Below, one piece after another: positions 10,320-18,947 of a DNA stretch of 64,000 bases. Every line of letters begins with the position of its first letter. The first letter of the stretch is position 1. The notes beneath the pieces are model-generated. The model was not told the DNA's origin, did no database searches, and was given only the letters and a program-made list of their open reading frames with translations. Origin of the DNA: Iodobacter sp. BJB302 (GTDB taxonomy: Bacteria; Pseudomonadota; Gammaproteobacteria; Burkholderiales; Chitinibacteraceae); contig NZ_PDZG01000011.1 of NCBI RefSeq assembly GCF_002735645.1, forward strand, positions 1-64,000. The letters run 5' to 3'. Position numbers and translations under genes: made by a program.

Positions 10320-10628
10320 GCTAACCAAATTGTTTTTCATTAGCGAACAGAGAAAACGTATTGACCACGCTCTTTGCACGGGGCTTAAAAGTCCCCTTGA
10401 AGCCGCGACACGAGGAACAAGCGGGCGGGGTTTCTTTGATCCCTGTTTGAGCGAAGCGAGTTCCGCAGCCGCCGCTCGATTGTCCACAGATGAGGGGCTT
10501 TTGTGATTTTGAGGTTGCGGCTTTAGTTCTTTTCTTGGCCATTCAAGAAAAGAACGCCCCTGCGGTGGCTAACCGCTCAAAATCAATGTGCCGAAGGCAC
10601 TAAAAAGGTTTTTTTGACTTTGCTTAGC
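10320..10628 (+). repeat. Dispersed ~300-bp structured repeat, copy A
   Basis: This is one of four related intergenic copies in the same orientation (others near 32885, 42244 and 46262). Shared landmarks in order: a gggcttaaaagtcccctt block, a cgaggaacaagcgg block, tcgattgtcc, a long hairpin, a cgcggtgg/ccgcgggg block, a gtgccgaaggcac hairpin, and ctaaaaag followed by T-rich sequence. Here the long hairpin at 10526-10555 has a perfect 12-bp stem. The ends gctaaccaaa (10320-10329) and tttgcttagc (10619-10628) are 9/10 inverted repeats. Minus-strand frames through it are not convincing genes. Confidence 0.85.
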
Positions 10629-10663
10629 ACAAATGAAATGCAACACCCAGGCAAGTCAATTCC

Positions 10664-11416
10664 TCAAGGCAGCTTACCCGCCGCCAGCATTCTTGCCGCC
10701 AGAATAGACGGGCTGATCCAATCGGTGATGTCGTCGTACTCTTCATCAGCGGGCGTTGCGGGGTCATCCTCTGCCCTGAGTTTGCTCACAAAAATCACAT
10801 CGTTATTGGTGTTTTCCTGCTCATCAGCAGAGCCTGCCACGCCATTGGGCGGGCCGTGGCGGTAGTGCATTACCACGACGGCAATGACATTTGAAGCGAG
10901 AGGTGTAGCGGCCCCCGATGTCGGGTAAATCAAAATATCTCCTGATGAGCAAAGCATAAAGCTCATGCCTGCCGGAGCCACACTGCCCAAGGGGCAGCTG
11001 CCTGCCACGCCCAGTGTTTGATTACTATCTGTCACCACAGGCGGCAGTGATGCAGGGCCGTTATCGGCAAAACCCAGCGTTAGCCGGTAAGTAAATGGCT
11101 TATTAAACGGATCAGTTGAACGCGGCAAACCCAGAGTTGCGCCTGGAATGCTGCCCTGGGCCCGGTTGCACGTGCCATTTGCCGCGCGATCCTCTGTAAA
11201 AGTCGTCAGAGCCGGATCAGCCGGGCAGGGTAAATAACCATGCTGCACAGCAAACCCCAGCAAAGACTCTTTAATTTCAGCCATCTGAGCCCGCCCGTCA
11301 CGCATTCTCTGGCTGTCTGTTTGTGCCTTAAAAGCGCCCAGGCCCCCTGCCAGCATAATGCCGATGATCACCAATACAATTGCGATTTCGGCAAGTGTAA
11401 ATCCCCTCTCCTTCAT
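10664..11416 (-). CDS. Prepilin-like protein of the MSHA-type cluster
   Basis: The 250-residue protein has a very short leader MKERG followed by FTLAEIAIVLVIIGIMLAGG, a class III prepilin signal with Phe +1 and Glu +5. A long helix and a C-terminal domain with cysteine pairs follow. It ends the pilus operon. Its ATG overlaps (ATGA) the stop of a 36-codon degenerate copy of its own N-terminus. It is probably a minor pilin or tip component. Repeat copy A and the secA terminator lie immediately downstream. Confidence 0.8.
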   Translation of the reverse strand: MKERGFTLAEIAIVLVIIGIMLAGGLGAFKAQTDSQRMRDGRAQMAEIKESLLGFAVQHGYLPCPADPALTTFTEDRAANGTCNRAQGSIPGATLGLPRSTDPFNKPFTYRLTLGFADNGPASLPPVVTDSNQTLGVAGSCPLGSVAPAGMSFMLCSSGDILIYPTSGAATPLASNVIAVVVMHYRHGPPNGVAGSADEQENTNNDVIFVSKLRAEDDPATPADEEYDDITDWISPSILAARMLAAGKLP

Positions 11417-11523
11417 GCTCTTTCCTTTAGGGACTTAAAAGCCCCTGAACCACCCGCATGCAGCTTGCCGGTGATCGCCGGAACGATGGTCATTTCAGCA
11501 GGAGTGAATCCCCGGTCCCTCAT
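11413..11523 (-). pseudogene. 36-codon degenerate prepilin N-terminus
   Basis: The frame reads MRDRGFTPAEMTIVPAITGK, then LHAGGSGAFKSLKERA and stop. Aligned without gaps to the next gene's start it is identical at 18 of 32 positions, including RGFT.AE and AGG.GAFK. Pro, Thr, Lys and His break the hydrophobic helix that pilins need. Its ATG overlaps the upstream stop (ATGA) and its TGA overlaps the downstream ATG, so it is coupled on both sides. I read it as the remnant of a tandem prepilin duplication; a leader-coupling function is possible. Confidence 0.7.
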
Positions 11524-12989
11524 GGTCTGTCCTTTGGCGCATAGGTCCATTGGTTTGCAACACGATAATAAAGGCGATCATTACCAGCATCGGCAGGCCC
11601 AAGCTTGGCGTACTGATCAATCTGCGGCGGCACCGCATCCCATGCCCGGCGGTTAATATCGGGCGCTGCGGCATAGCTGCTTACCGGGTCCAGATAATTA
11701 TTTAAGAGCGCTTTATCAGCAGCAGTTACACGAGTTTGCCCCGTTTGTGCAACCCCGGCCCCTATCATGACTGCATTCACAGCGGCTGCCGGCGTTTGCA
11801 TATTTCTTAATGTAAGTGCGATGGGCGCAGGGCAGTTGGGTGTATTGGCCACAGCGTAAAAAAACATTTGCTCCCAACGATTGCGGTAGAGCCAGTCGTA
11901 TTCAAGCAATACGTTTTGCCATGCCGCCTGGCTTGGCATTGTGGCGGGCCGGTTGGCCGGGTTAACCAGATACTCAGGCAAAACAGGCAACAAACCCACG
12001 CCTGTCAGTGCAATCGATTTAGGGATATGCCCGCGGCAAACAGCAGGCGAAGGCGTACAGGCATTGCTGTTGACTGCCGCCGTATCCGCGCAACCTGGGT
12101 CCGCCGGGCTGGCCGGGTTGGGTAAAGACCCCGCTCCCGCCTGCACTGCCCAAAGATTAATCAGCTGCTGGTACTCCCGGGCTGCGCGTTTTTCTAAAGG
12201 GGCCAACAACTCACTGCGCCGGATGGTAATCAGGCGGTCATTCAGTGTTGGGTTCGCATTGGCATCCAGCCGCGGCCCATTCAAAAATCGCCCTTGCGTG
12301 GCGTTGTAATTAGCATAGTTATTGGGCGCACCAAGGCATGCGCCACCCACCGTCAGCCGGTTACATTCCAGATAATTATTCGCATTTCTCTGCTGAGCAG
12401 CCGTACTGCGGTTTTGCCCGCTGAGTGCCGCTCCGGGGGCCAGAATCACTACAATCACCGGATCTGCCGCATCTGATAAAGCCTGAGCACCATTATTGGC
12501 GGCAGCATAAAACCAGGGATTTGCCCCCGCAGGCGCAGTATCGCTATTGAGCGGCGTATTTCTTCGCTCTTGAAAACCATCCGCCACCGCCATCCAGAGC
12601 GGCTCGCCCGAGCTGTCGCGCAGCTCTGCCGCCTGATAGCTTCTCCATGGAATACGGCCAATACGCGCCGCAGCGCCTGGGCAAGCTGCACCGTTCAAGC
12701 CACTCTGCCCATAAGCGGCTTCACCCAGGATATTCAGATCGGGGCAGAAGAATTCCCCTGGGCGGGTCACGGGCACAGTATTGCCGCGTTTGGATAAAGC
12801 CTCTGCCAGGAGTATTTTTTTTGCTTCTGCCAGCACATTTTGCGTTTGCTGCTCTCGATAAACCTCAAGAGCATGGCGGCTGAACCCTGCCAGTATCGCC
12901 CCGGCTATCCCCAGCCCCACTACCATTAACAGCATCAGGGCAATGGCCCCCTGCTGGCGGCGTTGCCTAAGGTGCGGCTTGATAAACAT
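11520..12989 (-). CDS. Pilus-operon protein with one N-terminal membrane helix
   Basis: The 489-residue protein opens with a basic stretch (HLRQRRQQG) then a hydrophobic helix AIALMLLMVVGLGIAGAILA and a coiled region. It then has a long Asn/Ala/Pro-rich extracytoplasmic part with several Cys. The RQQG|A junction is prepilin-like, but the usual Glu at +5 is missing. Such large proteins with PilX/MshP-like N-termini are common in MSHA and type IV pilus clusters. It overlaps the MshK-like gene by 23 bases and is coupled to the prepilin remnant. A specific function cannot be assigned. Confidence 0.65.
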   Translation of the reverse strand: MFIKPHLRQRRQQGAIALMLLMVVGLGIAGAILAGFSRHALEVYREQQTQNVLAEAKKILLAEALSKRGNTVPVTRPGEFFCPDLNILGEAAYGQSGLNGAACPGAAARIGRIPWRSYQAAELRDSSGEPLWMAVADGFQERRNTPLNSDTAPAGANPWFYAAANNGAQALSDAADPVIVVILAPGAALSGQNRSTAAQQRNANNYLECNRLTVGGACLGAPNNYANYNATQGRFLNGPRLDANANPTLNDRLITIRRSELLAPLEKRAAREYQQLINLWAVQAGAGSLPNPASPADPGCADTAAVNSNACTPSPAVCRGHIPKSIALTGVGLLPVLPEYLVNPANRPATMPSQAAWQNVLLEYDWLYRNRWEQMFFYAVANTPNCPAPIALTLRNMQTPAAAVNAVMIGAGVAQTGQTRVTAADKALLNNYLDPVSSYAAAPDINRRAWDAVPPQIDQYAKLGPADAGNDRLYYRVANQWTYAPKDRP

Positions 12990-13263
12990 CGCGCCGTACT
13001 CCGCGGCTTAGCGTTTGTCCTACCTTAAGCCCGGCAGGCACAGAGGCCGTGCTTAGCGCGCCATTCAGCCAGCGTATTTTTTTGCCATTATGGCTAATTT
13101 CACCATCCAGCCTTAGCGCATCCAAGCCGGTGGCCGGCACTGATTGCGGTGCAGAGGCTTCTCCGCGCGCGACAGCCCGCTCTTCCGGGCTGAAAAATAA
13201 ACGCCCCCACCCGGCATCAGCCAGCGGGCTGAGAATCAGATAAATCAAAATAATGTATTTCAT
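12967..13263 (-). CDS. mshK: MshK/PilP-like pilus assembly protein
   Basis: The 98-residue protein begins with a signal-like hydrophobic segment (IILIYLILSPLADA) and contains GRLFFSPEER, a motif seen in small periplasmic proteins of MSHA and type II secretion clusters. The C-terminus resembles a short beta domain (KIRWLNGAL, LKVGQTLSR) as in GspC/PilP-like proteins that bridge the inner-membrane platform and the secretin. It overlaps mshJ by four bases and the next gene by 23. Assignment rests on position and short motifs. Confidence 0.6.
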   Translation of the reverse strand: MKYIILIYLILSPLADAGWGRLFFSPEERAVARGEASAPQSVPATGLDALRLDGEISHNGKKIRWLNGALSTASVPAGLKVGQTLSRGVRRDVYQAAP

Positions 13264-13847
13264 TGACTTGCCTCAGGGGCGGCCACCGGCCCTATGCTTA
13301 ACCATTCAATATCACAAACCACTTTCAAACTTGCACCGGCCTCTGTCTGGCGGGTCATCACACACTGCTCCGGTGCTGGCCAGCCGGATAAGCGCCTTAA
13401 ACCTGCCAGCACCTGCGAGAACTCGTCTTCATCACCTGGCTCAAAGCTAAGCATCATTTTGCTGCCATAGAGCTGCACGGTTTCAGCCGTTGCGGTAAAG
13501 ACACGCTGCGGCTCAAAACGAAACAGAATGCTGAGCCCCGGTGAGCGGCGGTTCAGCTCGGTAAGATACTCAATCCAATCCAGCCGGTGCTCGCCATTGA
13601 GTATGCCGCGCTGGCTGAGCGTCTGATAAAGCGCACGGTATTGCTGGATGTTATTCCAGGCATTCTCCTGGCCATCGGCTTGCAGGGTTAAGCGTTGCAC
13701 ATTACTGCGCAAAGCCTGCTGCTCATCCTGTGCCCGCCACAGATAAATGTGCGACAGCACAATCAGCAACACGCCAAGAGCAAGGGTTGCTCCACTCATA
13801 ATCAGATCATGGCGGATCAGCTGCAGGGGCTGAAGATCAATTTTCAT
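13260..13847 (-). CDS. mshJ: MshJ/PilO-like inner-membrane assembly protein
   Basis: The 195-residue bitopic protein has one membrane helix (IMSGATLALGVLLIVLSHIYLW, about residues 16-37), a coiled coil (about 40-80) and a ferredoxin-like C-terminal domain. This is the architecture of PilO/GspM alignment-complex proteins. It starts within the end of the mshI frame (11-base overlap). In MSHA systems MshJ works with MshI and MshK to link the motor to the secretin. Confidence 0.65.
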   Translation of the reverse strand: MKIDLQPLQLIRHDLIMSGATLALGVLLIVLSHIYLWRAQDEQQALRSNVQRLTLQADGQENAWNNIQQYRALYQTLSQRGILNGEHRLDWIEYLTELNRRSPGLSILFRFEPQRVFTATAETVQLYGSKMMLSFEPGDEDEFSQVLAGLRRLSGWPAPEQCVMTRQTEAGASLKVVCDIEWLSIGPVAAPEASQ

Positions 13848-15393
13848 GGCGCTTTTGCTCCCAGCTCAGGCGCAGAAAAAAATCAACCCGCTGACTGTCC
13901 TGCTGCAATGGCTTTGCTTCAACGCCCGATTTAGAGCTGGTATTAAGGGGCAGCGTAACCGGCTGCACGGTCACACCGGGTAAGCCTGCCAGCCGGGCAC
14001 TTAAGCGCTCCACGCTTGCCAGCGCCTGCCGGTACTGCAAATCAAAGGGCTCTACCCGGCCTTTCAGCTCCATCACCACAGGGATTGTGGCGGGCGCCGA
14101 TGCATCCGCGGCCTCTGCCTGATTAGCAGGGTCAACCGGGCCACGGCCAGATTGCCAACGCAGCTCATCAAGAATCAGCTCAGGAAAATCCAGCAAAACT
14201 TGGCTCACTTGCTGCGCCTGATCTTCCATATCCGGCCAGGTCAGAAATTCCCTGGTATAAAGCTCAACCGTACCCTTCATCGCCGCCGGGTCACTGGCTT
14301 GGCTTTGCTTGAGCAGCAGATTAAAACGCCGCAAACGCTCATCAACCTGCCCGGTTTTTTTAAGCGACTGACTAATGGAAGCCTGAATCTCGCCGGCCTC
14401 CCAGATCGCCTGCCCGCTCCAGACACAGGCCAGAAATAAGCCAAGGTATGCAGCACGGCGCAGCAAAATACCGCGTTTTCGCCATGTGGCATGAATAAGA
14501 TGGCGGCCCTGCCCGTAATGATTGGCTGGCGGGTGCAGCTCCAGCCAGCTGCATAAGATATGCAGCAGGGAATCTGCCTGAGGCAGGTGCAGCTTGCGTG
14601 CCAGTAAATCCAGCGGCACATCACTCAGCACAAACTGAGCGGCGTCCCCACTGCTTGCCAGGCGGGCGCGAATTGCCGGCAGGCAATCACCATCAGGCGA
14701 AAGCACTGCAAGCTGCAGCTTATTTTCACGCCCCAGCAGGCGCAGCGTGGATAAATACTGCCTGGCCCGCAGCGCCTCCACCACAATCACCTCAGCAAGG
14801 CGCTCTGTATCCTGCAGATTGCTACCCTCGGGCAGGCTGCTCACACGGCTGAATTTAAGCCCGTCTGCGGCCAGATAAGTCTGGCGCATTCCGCCGCCGG
14901 GGGTAAATGAAACCAGCAGATAATGCGTCAGCCCCAGCCCTGATCTGTGCAGCATTTCTCCAGCCAGCAGGGCTGCAGAATAAATACCCTGCAAGACCAT
15001 TTTTTTTGCCAGTAAAGCATTCACAATGGCGTCCACTGGTGCCGCCAGCGTTAATGCCGACATCAGCACCTTATCCTGCTCTCCCGATTTGGCAAATGTC
15101 TGCACAAAAGCACGGCGGTAGGGCGTAGTCCGGTAGTTCTGATCCAGGCGTCTGGCCAGCAAGGCAGTGCGATCACTGCGCCCCAGATGCGGAATCGATT
15201 CCAGCTGAAAATCTTCCTCAACCACATCCACCAGCAGGCTGAAAATGGCTTCTTTCCAGGTATCCAGAAAAAGTAAGAATGCTGCAGCACCTTCATCATC
15301 CAAAGCAAAGCGCGCATGCTCCAGCAGCTGCCCCTTTTCGATATGAAAAGCGCTCAGCCGGGTATTGGATAAAAAGAGTGTGCAGTGGCTCAT
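13837..15393 (-). CDS. mshI: MshI-like PilM/PilN fusion-type assembly protein
   Basis: The 518-residue protein has a cytoplasmic N-terminal half (about 1-310) of actin-like PilM/GspL type, then one membrane helix (AAYLGLFLACVWSGQAIW, about 318-335), a coiled coil and a periplasmic PilN-like domain. This combines the roles of PilM and PilN and matches long MshI-type proteins. It is overlapped four bases by the end of mshG and overlaps mshJ, as expected for a subunit made in fixed proportion. Confidence in the family is moderate because sequence conservation is low. Confidence 0.7.
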   Translation of the reverse strand: MSHCTLFLSNTRLSAFHIEKGQLLEHARFALDDEGAAAFLLFLDTWKEAIFSLLVDVVEEDFQLESIPHLGRSDRTALLARRLDQNYRTTPYRRAFVQTFAKSGEQDKVLMSALTLAAPVDAIVNALLAKKMVLQGIYSAALLAGEMLHRSGLGLTHYLLVSFTPGGGMRQTYLAADGLKFSRVSSLPEGSNLQDTERLAEVIVVEALRARQYLSTLRLLGRENKLQLAVLSPDGDCLPAIRARLASSGDAAQFVLSDVPLDLLARKLHLPQADSLLHILCSWLELHPPANHYGQGRHLIHATWRKRGILLRRAAYLGLFLACVWSGQAIWEAGEIQASISQSLKKTGQVDERLRRFNLLLKQSQASDPAAMKGTVELYTREFLTWPDMEDQAQQVSQVLLDFPELILDELRWQSGRGPVDPANQAEAADASAPATIPVVMELKGRVEPFDLQYRQALASVERLSARLAGLPGVTVQPVTLPLNTSSKSGVEAKPLQQDSQRVDFFLRLSWEQKRHEN

Positions 15394-16586
15394 CGCAATT
15401 TGCTGATGGTGTCAAAAATAGGGCCAAGCACCGAGGACATAATCCAGGCCAGAATCAGGCCCAGCACCACCGTGAGCGATGGCTCAATCAAAGCCTGTAC
15501 GCGCTCTATGGATTCTTTTACGTCGCGGTTATAAAAGTAGGAAACATTCATCAAGGCATGATCCAGCTGGCCGGTGCTCTCGCCAACTTTCAGCATGCGC
15601 AGCACCAGCGGCGGAAACATTTTTTCCTGATTAAAACTTGCCGTGACCCCCTGCCCCTCACGTATTTGCGCCTGAATCCGCTGCAGCGATTCGGCCACCA
15701 CGCTATTGCTAACAATCCCTTCAGATATCTTGATGCAATCCAAAATAGGAATCCCGGCCGCATACATCAGGGCAAAAAAGTTAGCAAAACGCGCCAGAAT
15801 AATTTTATGCAAAATAGGGCCAAATGGCTGAATGGTGAGTTTCCAGCCATCAAAGCGATGGCGAAACTTAGCGTCATGACGCAAACGCAAGCGAAACAGC
15901 ACAAATAAAATAATGGGTGTGCCAAATAAAGCCCACCAGTAATAAATAAACAGATTAGATACCGCAATTAAAATACGGGTATTCAAAGGCAGGGTTTGCT
16001 GCATGGCGGCCACAAAAGAAACTAATTGCGGCACTAAATAAATCATTAAAAAAGTAATCACCCCCACCACCAGTACGCCTACAAAAGCCGGATACATCAC
16101 GATTTTTTTTGTTTGCGAAACTAGCTCGTCCTGCCACTTTAATGAATCAGATAAATTAAGTAATACTTCCGGCAATTTGCCGCTCGCCTCTCCTGCACGA
16201 ATCAGATTCACATAAATGGCATCAAAAACCTGAGGATGGCCTGCCAGCGCCTGTGAGAACTGCCGCCCGCCTTCAATATCTTCAATTAAATTAGCAATCA
16301 CTTCGCGAAAACGCGGCTCTTCCAGGCTATCGCGCAGATCAGATAAGCCTTCCAGAATCGATACCCCTGCGCGGGTCAGCTGCTCCATATGAAAAGTAAA
16401 TGTTATCAGCTCGCGCCGGCTGATCTTTTTTCCGCCCAGCCCGCCTCCTGGCGATGCGGCTTTCGCCGTGATCAGGCTCAGGCCAATCCGCTCCAGGCGC
16501 TGCTCTAAATCCGTCAGATTATTGGCTTCTGTTTTGCCCTTCTGAACTAGGCCCGCATTGTCTGCCGCACGATAAGTAAACTGCAT
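15390..16586 (-). CDS. mshG: MshG, GspF/PilC-family inner-membrane platform protein
   Basis: The 398-residue polytopic protein has two GspF repeats: about 60-185 (RRELITFTFHMEQLTRAGVS, then LPEVLLNLSD) and about 260-390 (ARFANFFALMYAAGIPILD, then STGQLDHALM). Membrane helices lie near 165-200, 215-240 and 365-390. It is the platform on which the MshE ATPase acts. The MQFTYRAADNAG start is typical of the family. A 42-base gap separates it from the upstream 164-residue gene. Confidence 0.9.
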   Translation of the reverse strand: MQFTYRAADNAGLVQKGKTEANNLTDLEQRLERIGLSLITAKAASPGGGLGGKKISRRELITFTFHMEQLTRAGVSILEGLSDLRDSLEEPRFREVIANLIEDIEGGRQFSQALAGHPQVFDAIYVNLIRAGEASGKLPEVLLNLSDSLKWQDELVSQTKKIVMYPAFVGVLVVGVITFLMIYLVPQLVSFVAAMQQTLPLNTRILIAVSNLFIYYWWALFGTPIILFVLFRLRLRHDAKFRHRFDGWKLTIQPFGPILHKIILARFANFFALMYAAGIPILDCIKISEGIVSNSVVAESLQRIQAQIREGQGVTASFNQEKMFPPLVLRMLKVGESTGQLDHALMNVSYFYNRDVKESIERVQALIEPSLTVVLGLILAWIMSSVLGPIFDTISKLR

Positions 16587-16628
16587 TGGCTTTCCTCAGG
16601 AATCAAGCCGCAGAGGGCCATTTATCCC

Positions 16629-17123
16629 TCACTCCGACGGATTAAACCCGCGTTCCAGAAACACTCCGCCGCCCCTTGGCGATTCTTTTTCATAAAGAAT
16701 TTTTTCCAGCTTCAGCAGGCAATAAGCGTTCAGGGTGAGGTTATGCTTGGCGGCCTGGGCAATCAGCTGCGCCTTGGTCATTTTGTCTATTCGCAGAGTC
16801 AGTGTTGTAGCGTCCGCCTCGCTGCTGGATGCAAAAATCTTTTCCTTACGCCACGGGCAGTATTTTTCTACCCACTCCTCTGCCTGCTCCAGCGTAATGG
16901 GCGTGAGCACATCGGTAGGTATACGTTTTTCAGTATCCATATGAGGATGAGGGATATTGTGCTCAACCAAAAAATACTGATCACGCTTGGTGCGATAAAG
17001 CTCGATCAAATGTGGCACATCATGCTCGTCTTTTGATTCGGTATGCATATGGCAATTTAATGCGGTGCGCGTGTTGTAGGTTTTGCCATCCACCACGCGC
17101 GAAATATGTTCGCGTACATACAT
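16629..17123 (-). CDS. Unknown protein inside the pilus operon, RHH-like C-terminus
   Basis: The 164-residue protein was not recognised. The N-terminal ~110 residues are polar and rich in His, Glu and Tyr. The C-terminal part TLTLRIDKMTKAQLIAQAAK followed by HNLTLNAYCLLKLEKIL resembles a ribbon-helix-helix DNA-binding fold (one strand, two helices), as in Arc/HicB-type regulators. It sits between mshE and mshG in the same orientation with short gaps (27 and 42 bases). It is not part of the standard MSHA set known to me. A regulatory role is inference. Confidence 0.6.
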   Translation of the reverse strand: MYVREHISRVVDGKTYNTRTALNCHMHTESKDEHDVPHLIELYRTKRDQYFLVEHNIPHPHMDTEKRIPTDVLTPITLEQAEEWVEKYCPWRKEKIFASSSEADATTLTLRIDKMTKAQLIAQAAKHNLTLNAYCLLKLEKILYEKESPRGGGVFLERGFNPSE

Positions 17124-17149
17124 TGCAATCCTCCTTTTTACTGGGGCAC

Positions 17150-18856
17150 TTAAACCACCCTGTCGGTTAAATCAATCACACGGGAAATCTCTGCCAGCGA
17201 AGTCAGCCCATCCAGCACATGCCGGCATGCATCATCGGCCATGGTTCTAAAGCCCTGGGCTTCCGCCGCTTTTTTGATTTCCAGGCGCGTGGCATGCCGG
17301 GCAATCAGCTCATCCAGCTCGGCACTCATTTTTAAGACTTCCATTACCGTTAAACGGCCCTTATAGCCCTGGTGATCACACTTGGGGCAGCCGCTGGCAC
17401 GGTACAGCGTAATCGGCTCCCCTTCAGGCGCGATGCCCAATAATCGCCGCTCAAAAGCATCCGGCTCGTAAGGCTCACGGCAGAGCGGGCAGAGTTTGCG
17501 GGCAAGGCGCTGGGCGATAATGCCGATAATATTGCCTGCCAATACATCGGGCAGCACGCCGATATCCAAGAGGCGCGGAATCGAGCCGATGGCAGAGTTA
17601 GTGTGCAGGGTTGAGTAAACCTGGTGGCCGGTCATGGCGGCGCGAAACGCCATATCGGCGGTATCGCGATCACGGATTTCGCCCAGCAGGATGATGTCCG
17701 GGTCTTGCCGCATCATTGAGCGTATGCCGTTTACAAAATCCATTTTGGCGGCTTCATTCACCGAAGTTTGCCGCAGCATGGGAATCGGATATTCCACCGG
17801 ATCTTCCAGCGTCATGATATTGACGGCTTCGGTGTTCACGCTGCTTAAAATCGAATAGAGGGTGGTGGTTTTACCCGATCCGGTGGGGCCGGTCACCAGA
17901 ATAATCCCCTCCGGCCGGGCAATCATCAGCTGCAATAAATAAAGGTTTTCTTTGCTCAGGCCCAGCTTATCCAACTTAACCAGGCCTTTTTGCCGGTCTA
18001 AAATCCGCAGCACAATATTCTCGCCCCAGGTGGTGGGCTGAGCCGCCACCCGAAAATCCAGCGGCCTGCCTGCCAGGGTAAGCGAGATGCGGCCATCTTG
18101 CGGCGAGCGGGTTTCGGCGATATTCATATTGCTCATCACCTTCAGCCGCACCACCATCGCCGGCCAATAGGTTTTATGCAGGGCGCGAATTTGCCGCAGC
18201 ACGCCGTCTATACGGTAGCGAATCCGCACAAAAGACGATTCAGGCTCAAAGTGAATATCCGATGCGCCGCGCGTGCAGGCATCGGCCAGCAGCGCATCAA
18301 TCAGGCGCACCACCGGCTGGTTGTATTCCGCCTCGGCGTGCTGCAGGCTGGCGTAATCAATCACCCCGGTTTCTATTTCATTCAAAATGCCGTCGATAGA
18401 CAGCTCAAAACCATAGTATTGATCGATGGCGTGGACTAAATCAGATTCCGCTGCCAGCAGCGTTTCAAGCTCGTATTTGTCTTTGAGCAGAATGCGAACC
18501 TGATCCAGCGCAACCAGGTTATTCGGATTAGACATCGCCAGCGTCAGCTTATTCCTCTCCGTATCCAGCGACACCGGCAGCAGCATATGCCGCTTGGCCA
18601 CGTCTTTGGGCACCAGCTTAATCGCCTGCGTGTCAGCCAAAATCTTGGATAAATCAACACTGACCTGCCCAAGGTTTTCTGACAATGCATCGCGCAAAAT
18701 GCCTTCAGACACAAAGCCCAGCGACACCATCAGCTTGCCCAGTGGCACGCCGCTGCGCCGCTGCTCAAACAGGGTGATGCGCAGCTGATCTTCTGACAGC
18801 AGGCCTTTGGAAACCAGCAGCTCGCCCAGCGGAAGCTTTCTGACCGGCGCGTTCAT
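17150..18856 (-). CDS. mshE: MshE, GspE/PilB-family pilus extension ATPase
   Basis: The 568-residue hexameric ATPase powers pilus assembly. The N-terminus has two tandem MshEN-type repeats (LGELLVSKGLLSEDQL at about 11-26 and LGKLMVSLGFVSEGIL shortly after), a domain that binds c-di-GMP in MshE and some GspE proteins. Walker A is GPTGSGKTTT, followed by Asp and His boxes. A zinc site is formed by CPLC and CPKC near the C-terminus. Both repeats have Pro in the position before LG, so c-di-GMP binding is not certain. It lies between mshN and the 164-residue gene. Confidence 0.9.
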   Translation of the reverse strand: MNAPVRKLPLGELLVSKGLLSEDQLRITLFEQRRSGVPLGKLMVSLGFVSEGILRDALSENLGQVSVDLSKILADTQAIKLVPKDVAKRHMLLPVSLDTERNKLTLAMSNPNNLVALDQVRILLKDKYELETLLAAESDLVHAIDQYYGFELSIDGILNEIETGVIDYASLQHAEAEYNQPVVRLIDALLADACTRGASDIHFEPESSFVRIRYRIDGVLRQIRALHKTYWPAMVVRLKVMSNMNIAETRSPQDGRISLTLAGRPLDFRVAAQPTTWGENIVLRILDRQKGLVKLDKLGLSKENLYLLQLMIARPEGIILVTGPTGSGKTTTLYSILSSVNTEAVNIMTLEDPVEYPIPMLRQTSVNEAAKMDFVNGIRSMMRQDPDIILLGEIRDRDTADMAFRAAMTGHQVYSTLHTNSAIGSIPRLLDIGVLPDVLAGNIIGIIAQRLARKLCPLCREPYEPDAFERRLLGIAPEGEPITLYRASGCPKCDHQGYKGRLTVMEVLKMSAELDELIARHATRLEIKKAAEAQGFRTMADDACRHVLDGLTSLAEISRVIDLTDRVV

Positions 18857-18947
18857 AAGCGCTCCAGGGCATGCAAACCTGCTTCGGCAAGCGGGTAAAC
18901 CACCGAATCTGATCCGCCGCCTGGCGCTAACTTTGTGGCGGCCATCA

